From: a virus | Length of the DNA: 48,239 nucleotides | Reading direction: 5' to 3' (one strand) | Virus record (IMG/VR): IMGVR_UViG_3300008448_000147 | Location: 1-48,239 of that record | Part shown: piece after piece, positions 1 through 7,793 of the stretch | How the letters are laid out: each line of letters opens with the position of its first letter | Position numbering within the stretch: the first letter of the stretch is position 1 | Notes under the pieces: generated by a model | The model's database searches: none | What the model was told of the DNA's origin: nothing | Seen by the model: only the letters and a program-made list of their open reading frames with translations | Position numbers and translations under genes: made by a program

Positions 1-1084
1 GGTATACCTCTTCTCCTTCTTCCAATTGAGAGGAATAACGTTTATTTAATGATAAAACCTTATCCATAACATCATCTTCAACTTTAAAATCTTTTAAATA
101 ATCACGAATAAGTTTTTCTTGTACAGATAAATCACGAAGATTTTGATCTTCTGATACGATATCAGATACAATTTCTTCATCAGACCCTCTTAAATTTGCT
201 TTATTTAAAAATGTAACTGATTCTGGTTCATATTTTGTTTTTACAAACTCAGTAGCTTTCTTGATTTTATCTAGTGTGATATTACTATCTGCTACAATCC
301 TGACCCTTGAACCTTTTTTCAGATCTAATTTTGGTAGATTACCGTCAAAATCAAGAGAGATAGTAACAAAAGGATTAGGATTTGGAATAGAAATATGTTG
401 ACAAGTAAAATTATCCTTGTCTTGGATATTCCATATCAAAAATCCCTTATCATCAGTTTCTCCAAAATTTTGTTGAACTGTAGAACCGGGGTATCTTACT
501 CGTCCTTTTGAGTCTAGTGATTGATTAGTCTTGTGAATATCGCCAAGAAAAGCAAAATCATGCCCACTAAAGATATCAACACTATAGTCGCCGTGGTCCA
601 TAATATAACCAGTATCAGTAGCAACACCTGCAACGGAACCGTGAAACAGTGCAATATTAATTTTGTCAGGATTTGAAGGCTTTTTCCAATTAGTTTCATC
701 GAATATACTCATAACATTAAAAGAAAAATTTTCTCCGACATTTACTTCGCCGGATTCTTTCAATAAGAAAAGATTATCTAAATTTAGAGCATTGATGATA
801 GGGGTAATTGCATCTTGACGACTGCCGTTTCGTAGATTACCATCATGATTTCCTAAAATAACAAAAGTTGGAGCAATTGAAGCAAGATTTCTAAAAAAGT
901 TACTTGCCATTTCTACAAATTCAGGACTAATTTGAGTTTTTGTATGTGCAATATCACCACAATGTACAATACAATCTACTTGTTCCTGCTGTAAAACCTG
1001 ATAGATTTTATCAAAAATTTCATTGTATTCGTCATGATATTTTAAATTTTTAATATGTGTGTCTGCTAAGTGTGCAAATTTCAT
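1..1084 (-). CDS. SbcD/Mre11-like recombination nuclease subunit (T4 gp47-like), partial
   Basis: The reading frame begins with ATG at 1084 and stays open through base 1, so the C-terminus lies outside the window. The start is preceded by GGAG with good spacing. The N-terminal 185 residues carry the calcineurin-like metallophosphoesterase motifs in order: D8-T-H10, G43-D44, G78-N-H80-D81, H148 in LFHGS, and H184 in LGDIH. This is the layout of Mre11/SbcD and phage T4 gp47, the nuclease subunit of a gp46/gp47 complex that resects DNA ends for recombination-dependent replication. The ATPase partner (gp46/SbcC) is not in the window and would be expected next, beyond base 1. The upstream neighbour is separated by an 80-base gap containing a hairpin. 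The family assignment is firm; the exact phage role is inferred from T4. Confidence 0.9.
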   Translation of the reverse strand, partial: MKFAHLADTHIKNLKYHDEYNEIFDKIYQVLQQEQVDCIVHCGDIAHTKTQISPEFVEMASNFFRNLASIAPTFVILGNHDGNLRNGSRQDAITPIINALNLDNLFLLKESGEVNVGENFSFNVMSIFDETNWKKPSNPDKINIALFHGSVAGVATDTGYIMDHGDYSVDIFSGHDFAFLGDIHKTNQSLDSKGRVRYPGSTVQQNFGETDDKGFLIWNIQDKDNFTCQHISIPNPNPFVTISLDFDGNLPKLDLKKGSRVRIVADSNITLDKIKKATEFVKTKYEPESVTFLNKANLRGSDEEIVSDIVSEDQNLRDLSVQEKLIRDYLKDFKVEDDVMDKVLSLNKRYSSQLEEGEEVY

Positions 1085-1098
1085 TTATTCTCCAATAA

Positions 1099-1132
1099 AT
1101 TAATCCTGCCGATTTTTGTCAGCAGGATTAAT
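1099..1132 (-). other. Intergenic hairpin before the gp47-like gene
   Basis: Two 11-base arms, 1099-1109 and 1122-1132, are perfect reverse complements and enclose a 12-base loop. The element sits in the gap between the 80-residue protein gene and the nuclease gene, just upstream of the nuclease ribosome-binding site. There is no T-run after the stem on the minus strand, so it does not look like a standard Rho-independent terminator. It may be an RNA stability or processing element, or a weak attenuator; this is inference. Confidence 0.6.
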
Positions 1133-1163
1133 CATACTACACTAAATTTTTTGTGTCTAGTGT

Positions 1164-1406
1164 TTATTTAGCTCTTTTAATACTTAAAATAGAGTCGCGG
1201 TCCATCGGTACTACAACAAAATCATGAGTATCATAATCAGAATTTTCCATAAAACTTTTTACTTCTTCTCTGCTAGTAAGAATTTTTGGTGGAAACATCA
1301 TTCCGGAATCATCATATACTAAATAAAATTCAACATCAGAGTTTTTTGATTCATCATCTAATTGCTCTTTGATTACTTTTCTTAAGTAATTTTTTGTTAT
1401 TTTCAT
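1164..1406 (-). CDS. Hypothetical small protein with marine-phage-type N-terminal motif
   Basis: An 80-residue protein of unknown function. It begins MKITKNYLRKVIKEQL, a short basic/amphipathic helix, followed by an acidic linker and a compact alpha/beta-looking region ending in SILSIKRAK. The next upstream gene product begins with a related motif (SYIKKIIKEEI), so the two share an N-terminal module. From memory, N-termini of this kind recur in proteins of environmental phages; I cannot run the search to confirm it. A GGAG precedes the ATG at about ten bases. It lies downstream of the primase and the 178-residue protein and is followed by a 79-base gap with a hairpin. No function is assigned. 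Confidence 0.75.
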   Translation of the reverse strand: MKITKNYLRKVIKEQLDDESKNSDVEFYLVYDDSGMMFPPKILTSREEVKSFMENSDYDTHDFVVVPMDRDSILSIKRAK

Positions 1407-1419
1407 AATACTGTCTCTC

Positions 1420-1956
1420 CTATGACTGTGTTAGTGTTTTTCTATCGCGACGAAGATCTTCTTGGTCGTCTATAGCATTATCAGTTTTTGGAACTCTCAT
1501 AAATCCCGGATCTGGATCTTTTTTTATAGCTGGTTGGTATTTTTCCTCTTCTGGGGTTATAGAGTGGTCGTAGGAATCTAGTTTATCTAGATAATTTTTA
1601 AACCTTCTATCTCCTCTAGCTATTGTTCTAATAAACGTAACTAGCTGCGGATCAGCTTTGCCATTTAAAATATGTATACAGAATACAAAAAATTTAGGAT
1701 AATTTAGATTATCTAATCCAAACTTTTCTCTAATTGATGATAAATCTTTCTCTAAGTTATCTCTTACTTGCTCTTTAGACGTTACAGACATACTAGTAAC
1801 AGAGTGTCTGTAATTTATAAACAAATCAATTAATTCTTTTCTTAAGACTTCTAATTTAGAAGATTTTGAACTCTTTTTTAATTTTTTAGTCATATTCAAA
1901 GCGTTTGCTATCTCTTCTTTTATTATTTTTTTAATATATGATTTATCTAATACCAT
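1420..1956 (-). CDS. Hypothetical protein, helical, shared N-terminal motif
   Basis: A 178-residue protein I do not recognise. The N-terminus (DKSYIKKIIKEEIANAL) resembles that of the downstream 80-residue protein. Residues about 20-70 are strongly Lys/Ser-rich and then helical. The middle contains a hydrophobic stretch (YPKFFVFCIHIL), and the last 45 residues are charged and probably disordered. The gene sits one base after the primase stop, so it is probably co-translated with replication genes. A replication accessory role is possible from position alone; there is no catalytic motif to support one. Confidence 0.75.
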   Translation of the reverse strand: MVLDKSYIKKIIKEEIANALNMTKKLKKSSKSSKLEVLRKELIDLFINYRHSVTSMSVTSKEQVRDNLEKDLSSIREKFGLDNLNYPKFFVFCIHILNGKADPQLVTFIRTIARGDRRFKNYLDKLDSYDHSITPEEEKYQPAIKKDPDPGFMRVPKTDNAIDDQEDLRRDRKTLTQS

Positions 1957-1957
1957 T

Positions 1958-2902
1958 TTATATACTCATTATTTTATTGATAAGAAAATAATCTGTATTT
2001 TTAATTAGTTTGGCTTTCTTTTTACACTCCAAAAATTGTTCATGAGACATCTCTCCAACATCAATATTTTCTGGGATTGGAATTTTATAAACCTCTGCAT
2101 CATAATGTAGAAGATCTTTGATTAATCTGTCAGCTTTTTTCTCTGCATCGGGATCAAGGGCAATGAATACTGCTGAATCGTTTTTAATGAGTTCACGAAA
2201 AGTACGGGAACCTTCGCGCAAGGTGCTACCAAGAATAGGGATAGCATTTTTAGCTTTGATTGCGTCAAAAACTCCTTCAACGATTGTAACATCCTGACTC
2301 CAATCTACATATAGTTCGTTAAAAATAAGATCTTTTCTGACATCTGGATTAATGTATTTCTTCCAGTTATCTTCGTATGTTCTTCCAATATAGTAATTTA
2401 CTTTACCATCCATATTAAAGGATGGAATAATTACACGACCAGCATATTCACCGGACACGGCATATCCTATTTTCCAATATAGAATATCTTCTTTTGTCAG
2501 GCCACGCTCTCTTAAATACCTACGAGCAGGTAAAGAAGATAAACTATGATCTTTATTGCAAAGAGATTGAAATTCTGGTGGTAGATCTAAAATTATTTCT
2601 GTTTCTTCTTGAACTTCTGTTTGTTCTGCAAATATTTTTTCATAATCAGAAATTTCTATTATACCGCAAAGCTCATTCCACAACTGAACTTGACTATAAT
2701 TTCCTAGCCTTTTTACAATTCTAGATAAATTAGGCGTAGACCAATCACAAACCCAGCATTTAGCTGCTCCTTTTGCGATATTAACACTTAATTTTTTCTT
2801 GTGATGACTACAAAAAGGACATTTAAAAAGGAGTTCATTACCAGAATGATAATAATCTCCTAAAATATCTGTTAGGATTTGGATTTTTTTTGCTTCTGAC
2901 AC
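1958..2902 (-). CDS. DNA primase (zinc ribbon plus Toprim)
   Basis: A 314-residue primase that would synthesise RNA primers for lagging-strand replication. The N-terminus has a zinc-binding pair, C28-P-F-C31 and C49-W-V-C52, as in DnaG and T4 gp61. The Toprim core follows: E209 in TIVEGVFDA is the expected catalytic glutamate, and D250/D252 in FIALDPDAE are the metal-binding aspartates. The region 125-165 (YLRERGL to RVIIPSF) matches the usual primase core entry. No C-terminal helicase domain is present, so the replicative helicase should be a separate gene outside the window. The start is GTG at 2902, inside the end of the RuvC gene (31-base overlap). Confidence 0.9.
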   Translation of the reverse strand: MSEAKKIQILTDILGDYYHSGNELLFKCPFCSHHKKKLSVNIAKGAAKCWVCDWSTPNLSRIVKRLGNYSQVQLWNELCGIIEISDYEKIFAEQTEVQEETEIILDLPPEFQSLCNKDHSLSSLPARRYLRERGLTKEDILYWKIGYAVSGEYAGRVIIPSFNMDGKVNYYIGRTYEDNWKKYINPDVRKDLIFNELYVDWSQDVTIVEGVFDAIKAKNAIPILGSTLREGSRTFRELIKNDSAVFIALDPDAEKKADRLIKDLLHYDAEVYKIPIPENIDVGEMSHEQFLECKKKAKLIKNTDYFLINKIMSI

Positions 2903-3411
2903 AACAAGTACCCTGCTTTCGCTATTACATACGAATCTGCTCTATCGTATGTTCCCTTTTTTGGGTTGTTGTGAGCAGTATACTCGACTTTAAACGTCGG
3001 CTCAAGCCCTAAAATATGCGCTAAAACAATTTCTTTTGCGTTGGCACCCTTCTCAATTTTAATGCCTAAAGCTTTTCTTGCTGTCGAAGCGCCGATATAT
3101 TCTGGCTCAAATCCAAAAACTTCGCAACAAATCCAAGACACTATACCATTAAATTTTCCGAGTGTCAAGATAACTTGCGCGCTAGATAATCCTGGTCGGA
3201 AGGCGTTGAGACTTTGCTCAATATAAACATTTGTTATGTAAAATAAGTGTTTTAGTTCTGTTAATTTCTGTTTTACTTGCGCTGCTTTTTTAAAAAGTGT
3301 ATCATTTTTTTTACTAGTAAGGTCTAGCATTTCGTTGTATATAACAATGCCTTCATCAGTAAGTACGGTAAGCCCGGTTATTGAAGTGCTTATATCTAAT
3401 CCAAGTATCAT
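2872..3411 (-). CDS. RuvC-like Holliday junction resolvase
   Basis: A 179-residue RNase H-fold nuclease. It begins with the RuvC signature ILGLDISTSITG, giving catalytic D6. E65 lies in VYIEQSL, and D156/D159 in YDRADSYVIA complete the acidic set; the length is typical for RuvC (about 170). It would cleave four-way junctions formed during phage recombination and before packaging. T4 uses the unrelated endonuclease VII, so this is a lineage-specific replacement. The ATG overlaps the stop of the preceding 97-residue gene in a TAATG junction, and its end overlaps the primase gene, indicating one translation unit. Confidence 0.9.
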   Translation of the reverse strand: MILGLDISTSITGLTVLTDEGIVIYNEMLDLTSKKNDTLFKKAAQVKQKLTELKHLFYITNVYIEQSLNAFRPGLSSAQVILTLGKFNGIVSWICCEVFGFEPEYIGASTARKALGIKIEKGANAKEIVLAHILGLEPTFKVEYTAHNNPKKGTYDRADSYVIAKAGYLLCQKQKKSKS

Positions 3412-3704
3412 TAAACAATACTACCTGAAGTTTCTGTGTTTGTTAAGCTGGAGCTGAGTTGTGGTTTTATTGCCTCTAACATATTAACTTCTTCTTCTAA
3501 TATAGAACCCCAAAGTGCTTTAGCTATATTTTTTACCTTTTCATCTTGAGAGATAAAATTACTACCAGAAGTCAAAACATATCTAGATAAAGTTCTAGCT
3601 ATTTCTTTTCCATCTTTTTTAATAATATTACTCTCTCTTACCTGAATATTGTTATAGTTTACAATTTCAATTAAATCTATTATTTTTTCTTCAGTTAAAC
3701 TCAT
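3411..3704 (-). CDS. Small conserved-looking protein linked to tail fibre genes
   Basis: A 97-residue protein without a confident family name. The core reads DGKEIARTLSRYVLTSGSN, followed by DEKVKNIAKALWGSIL. I associate this pattern (Arg-x-x-Leu, then a polar turn, then helix with Ala-Leu-Trp) with small proteins encoded next to tail fibre genes in environmental phages, but I cannot verify it here. It starts directly after the fibre gene stop with a GAGG ribosome-binding site and is coupled to RuvC. A fibre assembly or structural accessory role is possible by location only. Confidence 0.7.
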   Translation of the reverse strand: MSLTEEKIIDLIEIVNYNNIQVRESNIIKKDGKEIARTLSRYVLTSGSNFISQDEKVKNIAKALWGSILEEEVNMLEAIKPQLSSSLTNTETSGSIV

Positions 3705-4724
3705 TTAAACCTCATATGTTATTGTAAAAGCTAATCTTGACTCATCATTGAGAGTACTACTTAGCTCGGAAGCTGGTACGTTAGAGCCAAAGTCATATAA
3801 AATATCTACAGAAGTTGCGTTCTCGGCCATCAAAAGAGTATAAGGGCCACGTCCTGCTGGTCCTATAAAACCATAATAACCAACAAGTCCGGTATAAAAT
3901 ATTACTTCAGTAGCGGCTCTTGACGTAAAAGGAAATCCTCCTATTCGCAAATTTCCTGTTGGTTTAGTACCCCAACTCCAAATTCTTATAGAACCATGAC
4001 AAGTAACAGTACGACCAATTTTAGTGTAACTTCCTAATGCGTAACCTGTATCAGTATAGGTTACACTACCAGAAACTGTAGAACCCCAAAAACCAGGCGT
4101 CCATTTTCCTTCTTCATAGTCATCTAAAACTTCTGATGTCTTGCCGGTAGCATTTGAGAAATTTGAAAAATCAATTCCTCCTCCGTCAGAAACTACAAAA
4201 TATTTTCCATATATATTTCTCCATCTTATAGTAGAATCAAATGGATCATTCATTCCCAAATCACGCGTATGGTCTCCATCTGGTAATAAACTACTTCTAA
4301 CCGTATAGGCAACTTGTAAAAACTCAGTTGTAACTAGTCCCTGATTAGTAACTTTTAAAGGCGTTGATTCAATTGTACCATCTTGATTATAACATGCTAC
4401 ATTATACTCCCCAGCGCCAACATAATCAAAGGAAGGAATTCCAGTATTTAATGCAGCTGGCTCCATAAACAGACCCCAGGTGCCAACACCTTGTTTATCC
4501 CCTGAATCAATTGGATTCCAATTTCTAGTTATAAGGGGACCATCATATGCGTTTAATTTTATTCCAGTACTGCTAGTTAAAATTAAATTAGAATTACTGC
4601 CGGTAATAAGTAAATTACCACTTACATACGTATCGCCATACCCAGAATTAATATTTTGAGTTTTTTTTTCGGTTGTAAGAGTTTTGTTTCTTATCCTAGC
4701 AAACTCTGATTCTTCAACTGCCAT
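3705..4724 (-). CDS. Tail fibre / receptor-binding protein
   Basis: A 339-residue fibre protein. The first 80 residues have the fibre-shaft style seen in neighbours (DTYVSGNLLITGSNSNL, LILTSSTGIKL). Residues about 155-180 (RDLGMNDPFDSTIRWRNIYG) resemble the strand-repeat endings common before fibre tips. From about residue 205, LDDYEEGKWTPGFWG begins a C-terminal beta domain, with GSYTKIGRTVTCHGSI and GNLRIGGFPFTS. This LDDYEEGxWTP domain is widespread at the ends of phage fibres and is usually taken as a receptor-binding tip. It is the last virion gene before the DNA metabolism block and the best candidate here for host recognition. Confidence 0.8.
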   Translation of the reverse strand: MAVEESEFARIRNKTLTTEKKTQNINSGYGDTYVSGNLLITGSNSNLILTSSTGIKLNAYDGPLITRNWNPIDSGDKQGVGTWGLFMEPAALNTGIPSFDYVGAGEYNVACYNQDGTIESTPLKVTNQGLVTTEFLQVAYTVRSSLLPDGDHTRDLGMNDPFDSTIRWRNIYGKYFVVSDGGGIDFSNFSNATGKTSEVLDDYEEGKWTPGFWGSTVSGSVTYTDTGYALGSYTKIGRTVTCHGSIRIWSWGTKPTGNLRIGGFPFTSRAATEVIFYTGLVGYYGFIGPAGRGPYTLLMAENATSVDILYDFGSNVPASELSSTLNDESRLAFTITYEV

Positions 4725-4734
4725 AAAAAATTCC

Positions 4735-5718
4735 TTATACTAATTGATAAGAAGCTGTGTTGTAGTTTTCTGCTAATAGTTTATATTTATCAGAAGTTCC
4801 CATTGCTGGTGCGTCTAGTACAACGTGTAATTCATCATTTACAGCCCCAGATACTTTTAATTGAACAGATAATAAATCGTTAACCCACACCCCTGACTCT
4901 AATACTGATACATCAACCATAACGTAATCTATGTCTGTAGCCGGGAATGCATTTTGAGAAAGTTTTGTCTTAGGTAATACAACAATTGCGCTTCCATTCG
5001 CGTCAAAAGAACCAGTTATTTGATGACGTAATCTACTATATCCATTAATAATTACTTGATTATTAATACCAGCACCTAACGCGTGATCAATTGCATGAAA
5101 TGCTTCATCTAAGTTAAATCTTTCTCCTACTATCTGTAAACTAGTTAAATTAGTAAAACTTGCTGAAGTATGTAGTGATGCTGTTTTATCTAAAATAATA
5201 TCAGAAGAAACAGTAACTCCACCAGACCCAGAGATATTATTAATTTTTGCTTTATTAAATTGTAGGTCTGCGAAAGTGCTTGAAGCACCATTTGCAGTTG
5301 TGTATTTAAACTGATAATCGTTGCTTGCACTATTCCATAAAAAGGAAGCTGTTTCAAAATTTCCACGGTTAATATAGAGACCGGCTTCTACTGAACTATA
5401 AGGTAATTCAGATCCACTTAATTTGTTTATAACTACAATATTATCTTTTACTTCAATAACATCTGTATTTATAATTGCTAAAGCACCACTGACTAGTAAA
5501 TTACCCTTTACTTCTAGACTACCATTGATATAGCCGGAACCTGCTGACAGATGGCCGCTTCCTGAAATTGTGCTATTAGAAACAAGCGCAGATGCTGTTA
5601 ATGGTAAAGATGAGCTAATGTTTGAATCACTAACTTCAAATACAATATTTGATCCTACTTTTTTTTGTAGTAACTTTTGCGCTGATAAGTCTGTTAGCGA
5701 TTTTATTTGACGGGCCAT
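4735..5718 (-). CDS. Tail fibre-like structural protein
   Basis: A 327-residue Ser/Gly/Asn-rich beta protein. Its middle contains the pattern TDVIEVKDNIVVINK followed by AGLYINRGN and SFLWNSASNDYQFKY, which is typical of phage fibre shaft segments. The C-terminal 105 residues (from INGYSRLRHQITG) are clearly paralogous to the C-terminus of the next upstream gene product (INAYKRLRYKTTG). The N-termini are also related (SNIVFEVSDSNISSSLP here). The two genes therefore look like long and short versions of one fibre or baseplate decoration protein, differing by an inserted shaft. A GGAG lies just before the ATG. Confidence 0.75.
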   Translation of the reverse strand: MARQIKSLTDLSAQKLLQKKVGSNIVFEVSDSNISSSLPLTASALVSNSTISGSGHLSAGSGYINGSLEVKGNLLVSGALAIINTDVIEVKDNIVVINKLSGSELPYSSVEAGLYINRGNFETASFLWNSASNDYQFKYTTANGASSTFADLQFNKAKINNISGSGGVTVSSDIILDKTASLHTSASFTNLTSLQIVGERFNLDEAFHAIDHALGAGINNQVIINGYSRLRHQITGSFDANGSAIVVLPKTKLSQNAFPATDIDYVMVDVSVLESGVWVNDLLSVQLKVSGAVNDELHVVLDAPAMGTSDKYKLLAENYNTASYQLV

Positions 5719-5734
5719 TTATTTTTCTCCAATT

Positions 5735-6325
5735 TTATACTATATTAAATAGTTCTCCATTTTCATTTACTGCTACTAATTTATACTTATAAGAGGAATT
5801 AAGTTCTGGTGCCTCTAAAATCACACAAAGCTCATCATTTCCAGAACCAGTAATTTTTAATTCATATGCTATAATTTCGTTAACCCAAGAACTCCCAGAG
5901 AGTACTAATACATCTACTGATATATCGTTAAAGTATGGAATTGTAAAAGCACTAGATCCTAGAGAAGAAGTTGGTAAAGTAATTATTGCATTTCCATTAT
6001 TATCAAAATTACCAGTAGTCTTATATCTTAATCGCTTATAAGCATTAATTAATTTTGTATTTAATGATTGCTCTAGGCTTGAAGCTGTATAAGCAAAAGT
6101 TGCTGTTAAGGCAGTTTCTACTGAGCCTTGTAAATATGAAGCTGTAAGAGCAAAATTTGCATAAGAAGCTGTACCTAAAAAGACGCCCTTATAAGGAACA
6201 GAAGAACTTACATGACCATTAACACCGCTTGTTACTTCGAATATTAAATTATTTGTATCGTCGTATTTTAATACACTACCGTTTACTATAAGATTAGGTA
6301 ATATTTTAAACGGTGCTGTTGGCAT
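5735..6325 (-). CDS. Short paralogue of the fibre-like structural protein
   Basis: A 196-residue virion-type protein. It starts with a head region (NNLIFEVTSGVNGHVSSSVP) and ends with a domain of about 105 residues (INAYKRLRYKTTGNFDNNGN, then SSWVNEIIAYELKITG, then YKYKLVAVNENG). Both ends match the neighbouring 327-residue protein, which carries an extra 130 or so residues between them. The start is supported by GAGGA upstream and overlaps the previous gene by 20 bases. The family is inferred from the paralogue and position; no enzymatic motif is seen. Confidence 0.7.
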   Translation of the reverse strand: MPTAPFKILPNLIVNGSVLKYDDTNNLIFEVTSGVNGHVSSSVPYKGVFLGTASYANFALTASYLQGSVETALTATFAYTASSLEQSLNTKLINAYKRLRYKTTGNFDNNGNAIITLPTSSLGSSAFTIPYFNDISVDVLVLSGSSWVNEIIAYELKITGSGNDELCVILEAPELNSSYKYKLVAVNENGELFNIV

Positions 6326-6542
6326 CTAATTTCCTCTTTAGATCTTTATAATTTTCTAAAAATTTTTTCTGAATTCCGATAAGTCTTGTTTTTTTATTTA
6401 TAATATCTATTGTTTTTAGAAGTATTTCTTTTTGTTTAAGAAGCTCTTTGACTGTGTTATCATCATCTTTAATATTTTCTAATTTCTCTTTTAATAGATA
6501 GATCCAATTAGAAATTTGAATAAAGTTAATGTTGTATTTCAT
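6306..6542 (-). CDS. Small helical protein, unknown
   Basis: A 78-residue Lys/Leu/Ile-rich protein predicted to be almost all helix with heptad-like spacing (LKEKLENIKDDDNTVKELLK). Its start overlaps the upstream 56-residue gene by 17 bases and its end overlaps the fibre-like gene by 20, so three small frames are translationally linked. It might be a coiled-coil chaperone or assembly factor for the fibre-like proteins; this is inferred only from location and composition. Confidence 0.6.
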   Translation of the reverse strand: MKYNINFIQISNWIYLLKEKLENIKDDDNTVKELLKQKEILLKTIDIINKKTRLIGIQKKFLENYKDLKRKLDANSTV

Positions 6543-6696
6543 TTATATACTCTTCGTATTTTTTACTAATATGAATAATTTTATCTATTAATATATTCTT
6601 ATTTTTCCATAAAAATCTAATTTTTTCCTTATCAGCAGACATTAATTCATTTAACAAATCGTTGTACAATTTTAATATTTCTTCTTTTTTAGTCAT
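6526..6696 (-). CDS. Very small helical protein, unknown
   Basis: A 56-residue frame (begins MTKKEEILKLYNDLLNELM, ends YEEYINEIQH) fills the gap between the gp15-like gene and the 78-residue gene. Its ATG is at 6696, one base after the stop of the gp15-like gene. It is Lys/Glu/Ile-rich and predicted helical, like its downstream neighbour. The exact packing between flanking genes supports it being real even though it is short. Function unknown. Confidence 0.6.
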   Translation of the reverse strand: MTKKEEILKLYNDLLNELMSADKEKIRFLWKNKNILIDKIIHISKKYEEYINEIQH

Positions 6697-6697
6697 A

Positions 6698-7783
6698 TTA
6701 AGAAATTATTGTTACCAAATGAGAATTTACACCTATAGAAGAACCGAAGTTAATACTTATACTGTTTAAACTAACAAAACTAACACCAGCAAAAACCATA
6801 TTATAATCACCAGCAGTTTCTCTAACATTTACATACATGTCTCGACTGTTTAAATCGTGTGTTACTGTATACGTAGAATTTATTCCATCCCCTATTAAAA
6901 ATGTCTTTTTAATTACATTTCCAACCGAAACCAATTCTGGACCTAGACTTCCTGGGTTAGATACCGTTTTTCTCTTCTTTTTTGATTCATCCTCTATTAT
7001 AAGATTTGATTCTTTTGGAAATTTAAATTCTACTATATTTTCTGCTGAAGTTGACGTTGGAATATCTTGGTTTACATCATCGCCAATTAATTGACCTAAG
7101 ACTTTAACTAAAATGGTTGTTTTATATTTTCTCTCTTCCTCGGCACTTATCTCAGATTCTTGGTTAAAATCTTGCTGTATAAAACATTCATATCTAAAAG
7201 ATTCATGTGTAATAACGAAGTAGTTAGTGCCAGCTGTATTTGTTATGAATGGCTGTATTATTTCATTCATCTGCTGTAGGTAATTTGTTAAAACATTTAT
7301 CTCATAATCTATCATCACATACACAGGTAAAAGAACTGATTTGTATGTAAAAACCTTTTTTTTATTTTTTTTAGAAGTTATAAAACTAAGCTGTCCTACT
7401 TTTTTTTGAGTATCAGAATTTGCAAAGTTAGATGTTTTTTCTTGATTTATTTCCTGTGTGTAAACAATTCTATTATCTTTAGGTGCTAAATTTGCCTGAT
7501 AAGTTCCTTTTTTGCTTGGATCTTTTGATATATTCTTTCTATCAATTGAAATAATGGGTGGTATCAAAGATCCATAAGAATCTCTAATTTTAACATTATT
7601 TTTTATCTGGAATGCTCTTTCGGAATTTGCCCAAATTACTGGTACTTTTTTAAATCCATCGGATGTGGTGCAAGATATATTTAATTTTTCATCAATATAT
7701 CTAAAAAAAGCTTCGTCTATCGTTTCTATACTAGAACGAGGTAGTGCTTTAATCTCTTGTTTGGATTCGTTATTATTTTCCAT
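6698..7783 (-). CDS. gp15-like tail terminator / sheath stabiliser
   Basis: A 361-residue protein. Its first 230 residues follow the layout I recall for T4 gp15, the protein that caps the tail tube and sheath and joins the tail to the head. The shared features are a short helix, then FKKVPVIWANSERAF at 44-58 (T4: IRVPITYASKEHF), then SLIPPIISI at 72-80 (T4: ILPRINL). Next comes an amphipathic segment, VYVMIDYEINVLTNYLQQMN, around 154-173, and a closing strand KYKTTILVKVLGQLIGD. T4 gp15 has 272 residues. This protein adds a linker and a C-terminal beta domain (about 287-361, IKKTFLIGDGINSTYTV). The assignment is by remembered sequence pattern, so moderate confidence. Confidence 0.65.
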   Translation of the reverse strand: MENNNESKQEIKALPRSSIETIDEAFFRYIDEKLNISCTTSDGFKKVPVIWANSERAFQIKNNVKIRDSYGSLIPPIISIDRKNISKDPSKKGTYQANLAPKDNRIVYTQEINQEKTSNFANSDTQKKVGQLSFITSKKNKKKVFTYKSVLLPVYVMIDYEINVLTNYLQQMNEIIQPFITNTAGTNYFVITHESFRYECFIQQDFNQESEISAEEERKYKTTILVKVLGQLIGDDVNQDIPTSTSAENIVEFKFPKESNLIIEDESKKKRKTVSNPGSLGPELVSVGNVIKKTFLIGDGINSTYTVTHDLNSRDMYVNVRETAGDYNMVFAGVSFVSLNSISINFGSSIGVNSHLVTIIS

Positions 7784-7793
7784 AGCATATTAA

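Noticed and set aside
514-699. Small minus-strand frame encoding a hydrophobic peptide
   Set aside because: It is another frame within the gp47/SbcD-like gene, whose motifs fix the true reading frame.
1099-1132. Rho-independent terminator
   Set aside because: The stem is good but no T-run follows it in the direction of transcription.
2494-2724. Plus-strand open frame over the primase gene
   Set aside because: It lies opposite a primase with intact motifs; like all other plus-strand frames here it is a shadow of a minus-strand gene and has no recognisable features.
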